From: Cerioporus squamosus
Lineage: Eukaryota; Basidiomycota; Agaricomycetes; Polyporales; Polyporaceae
Assembly (NCBI GenBank): GCA_022592435.1
Contig: JABYQS010000029.1
Span: forward strand, 124,001-188,000
Reading direction: 5' to 3'
DNA: 64,000 nt
Shown: positions 21,951 through 33,462 of the stretch, piece after piece
Position numbering within the stretch: position 1 is the stretch's first letter
How the letters are laid out: every line of letters starts with the position of its first letter
Program-made: the position numbers and the translations under genes
Notes under the pieces: model-generated
The model's input: the letters and a program-made list of their open reading frames with translations, nothing else
The model's database searches: none
What the model was told of the DNA's origin: nothing

Positions 21951-24620
21951 TGTGAATTGGTGGATACCGATTTGCTACGCTGTCACAACCTCGCTTATAT
22001 GTTCCGCCAGATGTACGTGCGCGTCGGACATCCTGTGGCCGCTCGTCTCAGTGGCGTGGCTAGACCATAGTATATCCTGCGCGCCATTGCAATTGACACG
22101 TTGATGAGCATCCGGTCAAACACTGCGTGTACAGCGGGGTTAGATGGTTCTGCATGGCAATAACGCCGTCAGAATATTGGAATAGGAATACCCTGTGCTT
22201 GGTTGATCCATGGACAAGCGACGTCGAGAGGCGTCCGCAGCCACGGAGTAGATGCCCGCTACTCGCGACCAGGGCGCAAAAGCGGACCCCGTGGTTAGAG
22301 CGATGATTAGACCGTGCCGGAAGCATCGCACGCTGAGCGTTGAGTAGGAAGGTTCTGACCTGGCCCGAACTCGAATCATAGCACAGATTGACGTCGGAAC
22401 ACCGGTGAAACCGGTACTTGTGTCATATTGTGCTCAACAGGACGGGAAGATTGATGTGGTCGCGGATGCCGACCTAGCACCGGACACAATGGCCGCCACG
22501 GGAGCTGTGGCGAAACGCCCATTTTGGGAGCCTGTGACACAAACCTGGAGGGGGTGAAACAGGGTGAGCTGAACGCCACCCAGATATTAGCGGGCGGATG
22601 GCGAAAGAACAGATCAGGAGTGTACCTATCGCCGGTTGTCAACCGTCCGGAATGCTTCGCGGTGGGCAGTACCACTCCAGGTTCTCTGCGAAGAACTCCG
22701 GCGTGTCAGACAGACCTGGAGCCGTTGAACCGCGGTGCAAGTATACCTATTGACTGACCTGTTCACCGGTCGATGTACTGAGCTACTGTTGACGACGGCT
22801 TCGCGAGGAGTACGACGACCAATGCGAGATAGCTCGGAAGGACAGGTGACTTAAGTGGGTGGCAGAGCGTTGGACAGGACTGTGCGGCCGAGGCAAACGA
22901 GCTGGATCATGTCAGTCAAGCCGCCTTTGTCATGTCCCCTAACGTAGAAGCTGTCTTTTAGGGGCACACTAGATGTCTCGTTCAATACACTGAGGCGGCC
23001 AAGGGCAACGAACATACCTCGCATATGCCGTGACCCGTCCAGACCTGCTAAATGGCAGTACTCCTCAGAACGACCTTCCTGCCACCGGTCTCACAGTCAC
23101 CGCCTATTCCTGCAGAACATAGCCAGAATAGGACTAGATGAGAACGGGAGTAATCCCGCCTTTCAGTAGGTGGGCGGCGTCCTCTTTCCACGCTCCTCCA
23201 CACACTCGTCGCTTGTGCATCGGATGCCGGCCTCTGGACTACTGAGCTGGTTGATTGCAGTGCGTTGAGATTGAACTTGTTACTTCGTGCTCTAAAGGCT
23301 AGATACGGCACACTGTGAGCAGACAATGAAGCACATGAGCATCCCACAAACCTCTACAATTCTATCCGAGTTCGAAGCTAACGCACGATACGTAGCTTCG
23401 AGGTGGAGACTGGGGATGAGGGGTGCTCGAGGGGTGCCGCCAAGACGTGCACGTCATCAATGAAGGGCTGATACAACTTTCGTAGCGTCCACGTCATGAA
23501 AAGTCGCATCAACACTCACCAACGCAACTCATGAACGAGATGTACTCGTGCGGAACTCCTTCACTTGCAAGCAGTAGTTTCGTCAAGATGGTACCCGCGG
23601 CCGTGTCTCGCTATTCCTCGAAAGATACTGGAGGCAATGTCGGCTTCGGAAGCGTGAAGGGGCAGGAGGCGTTTGCTCAGAGAATATGGGCATAAAAAGA
23701 GAATGGAGATGTCGACCTGGTGCGCTCTCATAGCAACGCGTATCGTTTGACAGAAGAATGTATTTCATTTCAAATGTATGCCCACGACACGGTCGTTCAA
23801 TACTTCCTCAAAGCCTGCAGGTGAAGTGGAAGCAGCTAACTCACAAGCTGGAGTTGAACCGCACTTACCTTTCTTACGTTACTCCTTCCTCTCTTCCCCT
23901 CGCCGTCTGACTGAGTATGTCTATCGCAGACTAACATCTGTGCATCCTTGCAGGCGCCGTTCATGTGCAAACAGAGCTGATAGAAGAGTAGAGCTTTGAG
24001 GAGGAGGAGGTGATAGACGAGGAAGAGATATTCAGGCGCTTCAGAATCGGACTGTGGTGGGACCGTGTGAACTGAGTACCTCCGACTCCGGTCCAGGCCG
24101 AATGCTTCTCTCTTAACCACTTCCAGTCTTCCACTTGGCCGAACAAAAACCATGCATACCGCTAGGAAGTGCATTGACTATCTGTGTGGCGTGCTAGATT
24201 TTTCGACAGGTACTTGCAGGCGTGCACCTCTCAGGTAGGTACACAGCGCTCTCAACGAGTCGACAAAGAAGAGGGATTGCAGCGAAGCAGACAGGGCGGC
24301 ACCTGGTATAGTCTAGCCCCGGCGCGCAGGCCTGAACATCGGCTGCACAACCGTCTGAAACTGTTGAGCCTGGAGCATCGGAACTGCGAAGGTGACATTT
24401 CTCCAGAGGGAGTGTGCTCCGCTTCAAGGTGACGTACGATCCTGCCGGGACGCTCCATTTCTCCTCTGCAGCCGGGATCGCATTCGGGCTGTAACCCATG
24501 ATGGCCGCCTCCCACGGCGGAAGGGGCCCTTGCATCATGAAGACACCCCGGCATGTTCGCGGTCGCCGGCCAGAGCGAGGAGCCTTGGGGAAGGTTGTCA
24601 GCGGTCTCCCGACGTACATC
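21951..24620. other. 2.7-kb gene-poor stretch
   Basis: Only short overlapping frames on both strands are present, none with recognisable motifs, splice continuity or codon bias. Part of it is the upstream region of the large gene ending at 21950. A small unrecognised gene or non-coding RNA cannot be excluded. Confidence 0.45.
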
Positions 24621-25181
24621 TTAGAAGTCGAGACAGAATTGCCCGTATGGGCCCATGCCGCCGTCCCAGATGCGGACAACGCGGTCACTCTTCGGGATGG
24701 GGACGGTCCATGTGTTCTCGTCGGGCGTAGGGTTCATCTGCAGGGAGGAACATGATATGTGGGTGTGGTGGTGAGGACGCGAACACTTGAGAACAGGCTC
24801 ACCCCAATGATGCGCATACCCGGACCCTGCGAGCCCAGCTTGTATTGCACTGCCTGATTCAAGCGTTCAGTGTATATGTCTACGTTGGCGTCGGTGGCGC
24901 CGATCATCTTCATCTTGTCCTTCAGTTCGGCCTCGCTCATCGGGTTGTGGCCCGGGACTTTGTGCATGATGTACTCGTCGGCCTTGTAGGATATGGTAGG
25001 AGGCACTTCAATTTGCGACAAAAATCCAGCAAGCTGCAACTCGAACTGATAACCGCTCGGGGCGGCAGCCTCGTTTGAGGACGACGGAGTGCTGTGAGGC
25101 TATGGGATCCGGATTCCGGATGGTCTGAGCTGAGTGTGGTGCTAAAATGCCAGAAGTCATACAGAAACTCACGAACGACAT
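24621..25181 (-). CDS. Small uncharacterised soluble protein, 140 residues
   Basis: Three exons give a continuous frame: 25181-25173 (M-S-F only), 25099-24803 and 24737-24621. The introns are 73 nt (GTGAGT...CATAG) and 65 nt (GTGAGC...TGCAG), both phase 0. The product starts MSFPHSTPSSSNEAAAPSG. Its middle contains ELQLAGFLSQIEVPPTISYKAD, PMSEAELKDKMKMIGATDAN and YKLGSQGPGM. It ends WTVPIPKSDRVVRIWDGGMG then QFCLDF. There is no signal peptide or membrane segment. I do not recognise the family. It is transcribed divergently from the UGGT gene across a 329-base shared upstream region. The gene is too fragmented to show as a single ORF, but exon lengths (9, 297, 117) and splice phases agree exactly. 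Confidence 0.75.
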
Positions 25182-25510
25182 ACACAAGAGAACAAAGGAA
25201 TCGGAGGAGACGAGAAGTTTGGGTGGTGGTGGTTGCAGAGTTCAACTTCAAGATGTAACGCGCGGACTCCCGAACGTGTCGCGATCGCGACTCGGGACTC
25301 GCGTCGCAGGTGCTTTGGCCACGTGATCGCGATGCAGGACGTGGCAGTAGCGAGCGCCTGTGTCTCACCGTCTGTCCTCTGGCACTGCGCTTCTCCTACT
25401 CCTCCTCCTCCTCGTCCTCGACGCTATCGACTTGTTCCACGCTGCTTTCTACCTCACACTGGGCTGGAGTAACATAACTATTGGCTACTCAGATCTTGCC
25501 GGCCTGCTTT
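25182..25510. promoter_or_regulatory. Divergent promoter between the 140-residue protein gene and UGGT
   Basis: A 329-base gap between start codons at 25181 (minus) and 25511 (plus). It contains CT-rich tracts (CTCCTACTCCTCCTCCTCCTC near 25395) of the kind seen in fungal core promoters. No gene fits. Confidence 0.55.
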
Positions 25511-28500
25511 ATGCTCGGGGCTCTTCTAACTCTCCTCGCATGGCCTATTCTGCGTACGGAAGCCGGGAAGCCTCCCGTTAATGTGGAGTTGAGGACATCA
25601 TGGCCTAGTGTACCGGCTTTGTTGGAAGCAATGTGAGTACATTCCCTTATTGTCTCATGTGCGAGAATGAGTCGGACGGGGCGGATACGGCCGAGCGAAC
25701 GAGATTGAGTTGGCACCATGACCCATGAATGTTAACGACATCCGATTGCAGAGAAGCTGTCGCTATAGAAGAACCAAGGGCATTCTTCCCACTACTAGAT
25801 GTGGTCACCAACCCAGAGACACCTCCTGCATCTTCTTCCTCCCGAGACACCCACCAGCATGTCTTCGATACTGCTCTCGCGTTAGACTACTTAGCGCAGC
25901 CTGGCGCGTATGTCGCCGCAGAGATGCATGTTGCGCTGCACTCTGCCAGCCCGAAGCTCGAGGCGTTCTATCAATACTACAACGACCACCACGCATCACG
26001 ACGAGAAGATTCGGAGGCCTGTGGATCATGGGTGGACTGGTATGGCGAGGTGGTATGCGACAGGAAGACTCTCGCACGGCTTGTCGAGACGGAGTCTTTG
26101 GATGCGCCGGAGGGCAATAGTGACAACACGTATGTACATCCACTCTCCTTGCCTTGGTTGTGCCTAAGTGCTCATATCTCCAATAGAGCCTCATCGGCTA
26201 CTAGCTCTCCCAAGCTGCTCCCCTTCGATCATGTCCTTCCTGACCCATCCAGAATGCTTGAGCTCCCGCCGCACACTGCAGTCCTCTACGCCAACCTCGA
26301 CTCCGGAAATTTCCGCGAGCTGCACTCGTACCTGTACGCAGCGGCCCGGTCGTCCATACCACACCTCACGTACGTATTCCGCCCCATACCAGCAGCGGAT
26401 CGCGACCCCGCGGTCAGGACGTACCTCTCAGGGTATGGTGTCGCCCTAGACCTGAAGAAGACGGACTACTTGGCCGTGGACGACCGTCTGCAAGGAGGTG
26501 CCGGTGCTGCGGACGATTCCACTGCGGCCGCGCAGGCAGAGGAAGTGGACCCGATCGTCACTCTGTTGCAGCAATACCCGGTAGACGATAGCGTCGACGT
26601 TACTCTACCCCTCACAGAGCATGAACTTTTAGGTATGTACACCATCGTCCACGCCTTGTTTCTTGGTACTCACACTGGATGCTAGAGATCGACCTCCAGG
26701 CAGCGCAGCTCATCTATGACTCAGAGGACAAGCTCTCGACTCTGAAGCACCTCGCGCAGAACTTCCCGCGATACGCTGGTGCCCTCGCTCGCCGCGTCAC
26801 CGTCGACCAGGAGCTGCTCGAGGAGCTCTCTACGAACCAACCGCGCGCGCGCGGCGGGGTCAACGTCGCTTGGCTGAACGGCGTTACGCTCGACGAGAAA
26901 GATCTGAACGCTTTCAGGTGCGGAGGTCACGCTCCATACCCTGAGTAAACTGTTTGCCTGACGACTTGCTGGGAAACAGCCTGCTGCGTCTGCTCCACCG
27001 CGAGCGCAACATCATGCTCTCGCTGATGTCCCTCGGCCTCTCCTCTGAGCAAGCAATCGAGCTGCTCACGCACATGACTATCGCGAAGGCGCAAAGCGAG
27101 TCTGGCGCGCTCGATGGGCTGTTTGACGCGAGCGACCGCGCGGAGGGCGGCGGCGTCATTGGGTGGCTGAACGACTTTGAGAACGACGAGCGGTATGCGC
27201 ACTGGGGTGGCACCCTCAAGATCGTACGTATTCGTCCACTGGATGCATGACAAGCGAGCGGCGCTGACAGTACTCTTCGCGTTCCCCTTCGCAGATCCTG
27301 CGCCCGATGTACCCGGGTCAGTTCCCGACGCTGAAGCGCAACCTGTTCAACGTCGTGCTCGTGGTGGACTTGTCGCAGCTGAGCAGCATCGACTTCATCG
27401 CCTCGACCGTGCAGGCTCTGATCAACCGCGGGATGCCGTTCCGCTGGGGTGTAGCGCCGCTTGTCGAGACCGAAGACGGTACGTGGATCCAATGCAGGAG
27501 CAACGACCTCTGCTGACATGCTACTTAGGTGCTCGCATGGCCAGGTTGTACTACTACTTGCTGGAGAACTTCGGGCCTACGGAGACGTTTGCGTTCTTGC
27601 ACAACGTATGCAGCTCCTATGTGCCCTTGGTGACGTGTGCTGACAAGGCAGCTAGTTGGCTCAAAGGGGCACGCCACTGCAAGAGCTTTCCCCGTCGATA
27701 GAGTGGTCGCTCGTCAAGCAAGTCTTTGATGTGCTCCTGACGCGCAGGGACGACATTGCAGAAACTGTTGAGACCGACTTGGACGCGATCCTAGAGGGTA
27801 CAGAAGGCGATCTTGAGAAGCAGCGCGCGTATGCGACGCGGTTGAGCACTACTCTGGAGTCAGCGCCTCAGGGACATGTGTTCTTCAACGGCAAGCACTT
27901 CGACCTGGATGATGTATGTGACTTACTCTTCCCTGCACCCGCTGTTGACCATGCTGACATCTAACGCTACTCAGACCTTCTTGCGATACCTCCAGACCGA
28001 GAGCGCCGAACACCTCCAGCACCTCCAATTGAAGGTACGTCTCTAGCGATAGCCGCTCGTCATGCCGGGACTCACTCCATGTATTCCTTCAGGTGTACAA
28101 GAACGAGCTTACGGACGAGGACGACGTGTCGAACTACTTTTACGACCTCCCGACGACCGCGAAGCGTCGCAACATGTACATCCACCCCACCCCGAAGTCC
28201 GGAAGCCTCCGTATCTTCAGTCTTCCTGACCTGATCGAACGGAACGGCCTCAAGAGCAGCGCCGGATCATTCTTGTATCCCGGTGAGTAGCCTTGAAGCT
28301 CATCAGTCTTAACAACTTTCCGGTATTGATCGGTGATGTGCAGCCGAGTCCGAGCAGGTTCCGTTGACGACGTACGTCGTGGCTGACTTCGACAACGAGG
28401 AGAGTCAACAACTCGTCAAGGCGGCGCTTCTGTCTCTGGTCAGCAACCCAATCGCTGCCGAATAACTACCACTGACCTACTGATGTATGCAGACACCTGG

Positions 28501-31500
28501 ATCGCTCAGCCGTCTGTCCTTCATCCACAACCCGACCAGCGTCTCACCCGCGTCCAAGTCTGACGACTTCGCCAGCCCGTCGCGCTTCCTTGCGCAACTC
28601 GTGTCGTGGGACCTTCTCTCCCGCTTTACTCCAGAACAGCTTCTGAATGCCCTGGGCTTCGGCGACGTGGAAGTATCTAGCGAGAGCAGCACACAGGAGC
28701 GTTTCTCGCTTAATGATATCGTCGGCACGGAAGTCTTCACTGGAGAGGAGTACGAGAAGTATCTGACTGCGTGCCGCCTCGTTGCAAGGCAGCTGGAGCT
28801 CAAGCCTGGCGAACAGGCTCTCATTGTGAATGGACGGGTATGTCTATGCAGCCGCTTGACTCACGCACGTATTGACGGTACCACGAACAGGTCGTAGGAC
28901 CCATGAATCCCGGCGAATTCGTTGCTGGAGATTTCGAGACCCTCGCGGCGTACGAGCATTACACGCGCGTAAAATCCGTACACGAGGCGCTTCTTGACGT
29001 CTACGAGCCCTTGGAAGACGCCAGCAGGTGAGCATGTCCTCGCCTTGGTCGGAAACAGTGCTGATGTGTTGTTCACGTTTACAGAGAGGATGCAGCCGAG
29101 ATGATCGCTATCGCGTCGTCCGTCGTCTCGTCCATCCAGCTCCCAGACCCGAGTGAAGCTGGGCTGTTCAACGCTCCGCAGCGCCCGCGTCTACGGAACT
29201 ACCAAATGCTGAGCGGCACGTACACGTATGTTCTTTGTCGTCTTTGTCTTTCGGCAGCTGATGCCGTTCCGTAGGGCGTTCTCGATCGGAGACAACACGA
29301 CTGCACTGTACCACTTCGGCGTCCTTGTCGACCCCTTGAGTGAAGCGGCGCAGAAGTGGTCGAGCTTGTTTGAGGTTCGCACTCCTTCAAGTTTGAATTG
29401 CTCAGTGTCTGGTTAACCGTATCGTCCTCCTCAGTGGATCAGCCACATACCGGGCGTCTACGTAGAGTTCCATGTCAACCCGACGAGGTACAACGAGGTA
29501 CGACATCCCCAATCAGTTCAATCCAAAGGAGTGTCGCTCATTTTGGCTCAGCTCCCGCTCAAACGCTTCTATCGCTACAACCTGCTATCTCGACTTGTCT
29601 TCGATGACAACGGGTACGTCGCAGTTACACATCCGCTTGTCGATTGCTCACCAATCTATGCGCAGGAACGAAGTGCATGCAAGGACTACATTCACGAACT
29701 TGCCTCTGGAGCCCATCTACACCCTTGCTATGGATACCCCCAGTCCTGGCTCCTCAGGCCCCGCGAAGCGCTCTACGACCTCGATAACATTCAACTCGGC
29801 ATGCTCTCTCCGCGAGACCGCACACAGGGTCTGAAGGCCGTCTTCGACCTCGACTATCTCGTCGTGGAAGGCCACGCCCGCGAAAGCGCCACGAACGCGC
29901 CTCCGCGGGGTCTCCAGCTGCAGCTCGTCACCAGCAACTCGACCCCGATCGCCGACACGCTCGTCATGGCTAACCTCGGATATGTTCAGTTCAAGACTAA
30001 GCCCGGGGTGTACAGGCTGGAGATTCGTCCTGGTCGCGGAAGGGAGATCTTCGAGATGGAGAGCGTGGGTAACGAGGGGTGGAACAGTCCTAGTGTGGAG
30101 GAGGCCGGTGATGAAGTGACCGTGACGAGCTTCGAGGGCGTCACCCTCTACCCGCGACTGGCGCGCTTGCCTGGGATGGAGAATGTCGACGTTTTGCAGG
30201 TCCATAGTGAGGTTCATCATGAGGCGGGTCTCGTGGAGAACCTCGTGTCAAAGTGAGCACATCGTTGCCGCGCTAAGTAATACCAAGCTAAAGTTCTTGC
30301 AGGGTTACGTCGCTGTTCGGTTCCAAGCAGAAGGAAGAGAAGGCAGTGGTGCCCGTAGACGACGGTCAGGCCGAGATCAATATCTTCACGGTCGCCTCAG
30401 GCCATCTGTACGAGGTGAGAAGGGGACATCAGGCTATGCGGACACTGGCTGACGCGTACGTTAGCGTTTCGCATCCATCATGATTCTCAGTGTCCTCCGC
30501 CACACGAAGAGCACTGTGAAGTTCTGGTTCATCGAGAACTTCCTGTCTCCCTCCTTCCTGGTACTTACCTGACTCGCTCTCGTGCGAACATCCACTCACC
30601 ATACTTTGCAGGAGTTCATACCTCACTTCGCCGCGGAGTATGGCTTCCAGTATGAGCTCATCACGTACAAGTGGCCGTCGTGGCTTCGCGCCCAGAAGGA
30701 GAAGCAGCGCATCATCTGGGCGTACAAGATCCTATTCCTCGATGTTCTCTTCCCAATGGACCTCAAGAAGGTCATCTTCGTCGACGCCGACCAGATTGTC
30801 CGGACAGATCTCAAGGAGCTCGTTGAATTGGACCTTCACGGCGCTCCGTATGGGTACACCCCGATGGGCGATGACAACCCTGACACTGAGGGCTTCCGGT
30901 TCTGGAAGACGGGGTACTGGAAGGACTTCCTCCGTGGACTACCGTACCACATCAGGTCAGTCATTATCGTTCGCTGTCTGACTATCCCCGTGGCTCAACA
31001 AGAGACAGTGCTCTCTATGTAGTCGATCTCGTACGATTCCGTGAGGTAAGTCGTGCTCGTGTACGATGTGCTTGACTTCGTTTCGCTAACACCGTCAATA
31101 GTTGGCAGCAGGAGTAAGTCACTTCATCCCCGTTCAACCTACGATTGCAAACCTCGCCCTGTAGGACATGTTACGCGGCCACTACCAGCAATTGTCAGCC
31201 GACCCCAACTCCTTGGCAAACCTCGATCAAGGTACGGCTTTACGCGTTCGACCGCATGCGATGGTGGCAGCTGACGGTCATCCTCCATAGATCTGCCTAA
31301 CAATCTGCAGCGCGAGGTCCCGATTGTGAGTAGCTGTTTGACAGGACGGTCGACCGTTAGCTGACTATTCGATAGTTCTCGCTACCAGAAGATTGGCTAT
31401 GGGTGAGTCAACTACATGGGACCGCAATCGAATCTCGAGCTAACGCGCGACCGGGTGCTACAAGTGCGAGACATGGTGTACGTGCGACGCTGTTGCCGTC

Positions 31501-31782
31501 GAGACATTTTGTTGACTCTACTACTCTTCACAGGTAGCAAGGATCGTCTGCATCGCGCGAAGACGATTGATCTATGCCAGAACCCTCTTACAGTACGTGG
31601 TGTATCCGGATGCCCATCGAAGGACACGCTGACTCTGGCCGCAACAGAAAGAACCCAAGCTTGACCGAGCCAGACAGATTCCCGAGTGGGAGGTGTACGA
31701 CTCAGAGATTGCTGAGTTTGCTCGTAAACTACGAGAAGGCCGCGCCGGTGGCAGTGAGGTACCCAAGCACGACGAGCTCTGA
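25511..31782 (+). CDS. UDP-glucose:glycoprotein glucosyltransferase (ER folding sensor)
   Basis: UGGT (GT24 family, Kre5/gpt1 type) reglucosylates N-glycans on misfolded glycoproteins in the ER lumen. About 29 exons were traced by eye. Exon 1 (25511-25632) encodes a signal peptide ([19 protein letters not shown]) followed by the mature start [20 protein letters not shown]. The thioredoxin-like sensor region follows ([53 protein letters not shown]). The catalytic domain has the DxD-containing stretch [18 protein letters not shown], then GYWKDFLRG and [18 protein letters not shown]. The last exon (31648-31782) ends KHDEL, where HDEL is the ER-retrieval signal. Length is typical for the family, about 1,600 residues. 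One anomaly: in exon 18 the C-run at 29737-29741 is one base short, so IYTLAMDTP and [18 protein letters not shown] lie in different frames. In a conserved gene otherwise perfect from signal peptide to HDEL, this is probably a sequence indel. Confidence 0.93.
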
Positions 31783-32190
31783 TGTAGGGGCAAACAGGGA
31801 CATAACTTATATATTCGCTCAATCGGCGCGGATGGCCCCGGAGACGCAGCATGCTCAAATACCGGCGCAATCATGTCAACGTGCACACTGCGAGTTCTGA
31901 CTCGATATCATACCTATGTCCAAAACGCAGGAGATCATAACATGCAGGCCTGGATGACGCCCCGTGCCCTCGCCCGTCGCGCACGGCATACTTAGACGAC
32001 CTGAAGCAAGTTGTGGGCGCTTATTCAGGAGTCCTATGACCACCGCGCTGTATTCAACAGTTGTGGGAAGCAGTGAGCGTGTACTCAAGCCGCTGTGCAA
32101 GGCTGCCGTAAGATCTGTACTTACCTCACACCATCCGACCTGGAGTCCCGGACAAGGTCTCGCCGTCTCGGTGTGTCCAGTTCATCCAGG
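31783..32190. other. Intergenic, 3' flank of UGGT
   Basis: No gene seen between the HDEL stop codon at 31782 and the F-box-like start at 32191. Confidence 0.5.
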
Positions 32191-33420
32191 ATGGACACAT
32201 TACAAGTCTCAATGGAGCTATGGGAACGAATCATCGACCTCGTCGGTATCGAAAGCAATACAGACCCCATCGCCTACTACCCCACTATCCGAACATGTTG
32301 CCTGGTCTGTCCCCTTTGGCTCCCTCGGTCGCGATACAACCTCTACCATACGGTCTCCATTACCGAACAGCTCTCCAGGTCCGGACTGAATCTGGTCCAC
32401 TGCCTTGCACGGACGGTGCGCGAGAGAGCTGACCTCGCTTTCCTGATCAACGAGCTGCACGTCCAACCGAAGACCTTGGACGAGCTGTACCACTTGTTGT
32501 TGCAATGGGACCAGGGAGTTGGGCGAGCTCGATGGTCTCCCTCCGCAGTCTAAACTCATTGGGGTTGGTTGGCACCCTGTGCTGTACAACACGGCCATCT
32601 CGCGCTTCCCTGCGCCTGTTCACTTGGAGCTCCGGCGTGTTGCCTTCGACTCAGCGTCAAGCCTGTTCCACTCATCTGGAGCCTCCCGCATCTCGAGTGC
32701 GTGAATTTGCATCACATCACCATCCCCAAACTGTCCCAGATGAAATCGGCGAGAATCTGCTCAACATGCCCACAAAACTGCGATGGGTAGCCTGACGGAA
32801 CTATCGATATCGGTGCGCACCTTCCGCTCTACATATGCATGCCTACTCACGCGTCGCGGTAAGGGTATTCTTGCCGACGCAGAGCACTTTCCACCGCCCG
32901 GAGCATTTGGTCCGGCCTTCGAAAGGTGTCCCTTGAGTTCTCTTCCAAGCATTGGCATAGGAGTACGTCTGTGGCTCCTACCCATCACCTCAATACCGTT
33001 GACATCATGTGCTCTATGCAACCCTCAGCGCGACTCCGCGAACTACTGCTGACGTCGACCACGCTGGAAGAGTTCCACGCCCGCATCTGCCTGAGTGATG
33101 GGGAAACACCTCCGGATCGCGTGTGCTCGAAATGATGTCTCTGTTGTCGAAGAGGAGCACTACCAGACTGGTGAAGCTGAATCTCCGTCGACCTCATTCG
33201 TGAGGGGTGGCTATGGAGTGAGTCGCTCGAGGATGGCAGACGCCCTTCTCTCTCTGAGTCCGCCGCCATCTTCCGGGGAGCTGTTAGAGGTCAAGTTATC
33301 GCTCTTCGACGAAAACTGTTCATACACGATTCTGTCTGGTTGTCTACCACCCTGTCAAGCCGACGACCCCGACACTGGGGTGATGTCCTAGTCGATGTTC
33401 AGCAGTCGTGTAAGCTATCT
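32191..33420 (+). pseudogene. F-box-like protein, frame-disrupted
   Basis: From the ATG at 32191 the frame encodes MELWERIIDLVG ... TCCLVCPLWLPRSRYNLYHTV, the arrangement of an F-box-like start in basidiomycete proteins (substrate adaptors of SCF ubiquitin ligases). It ends at 32553. Coding signal then continues in other frames: PPQSKLIGVGWHPVLYN with LELRRVAFDSASSLFH to about 32670, LIWSLPHLECVNLHHITIPKL to about 32750, and a leucine-rich piece (ARLRELLLTSTTLEEFHARI) near 33020-33090. At least two frame changes within 200 bases have no splice signals to explain them. A pseudogene is the simplest reading; sequence indels are the alternative. Confidence 0.5.
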
Positions 33421-33462
33421 CTCTCACTGCAGCCCATCACACTGATTCATCCGCACCTCCAC

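Noticed and set aside
24194..24688. A 164-codon minus-strand open frame
   Set aside because: It overlaps exon 3 of the 140-residue gene in a different frame and has no recognisable motif.
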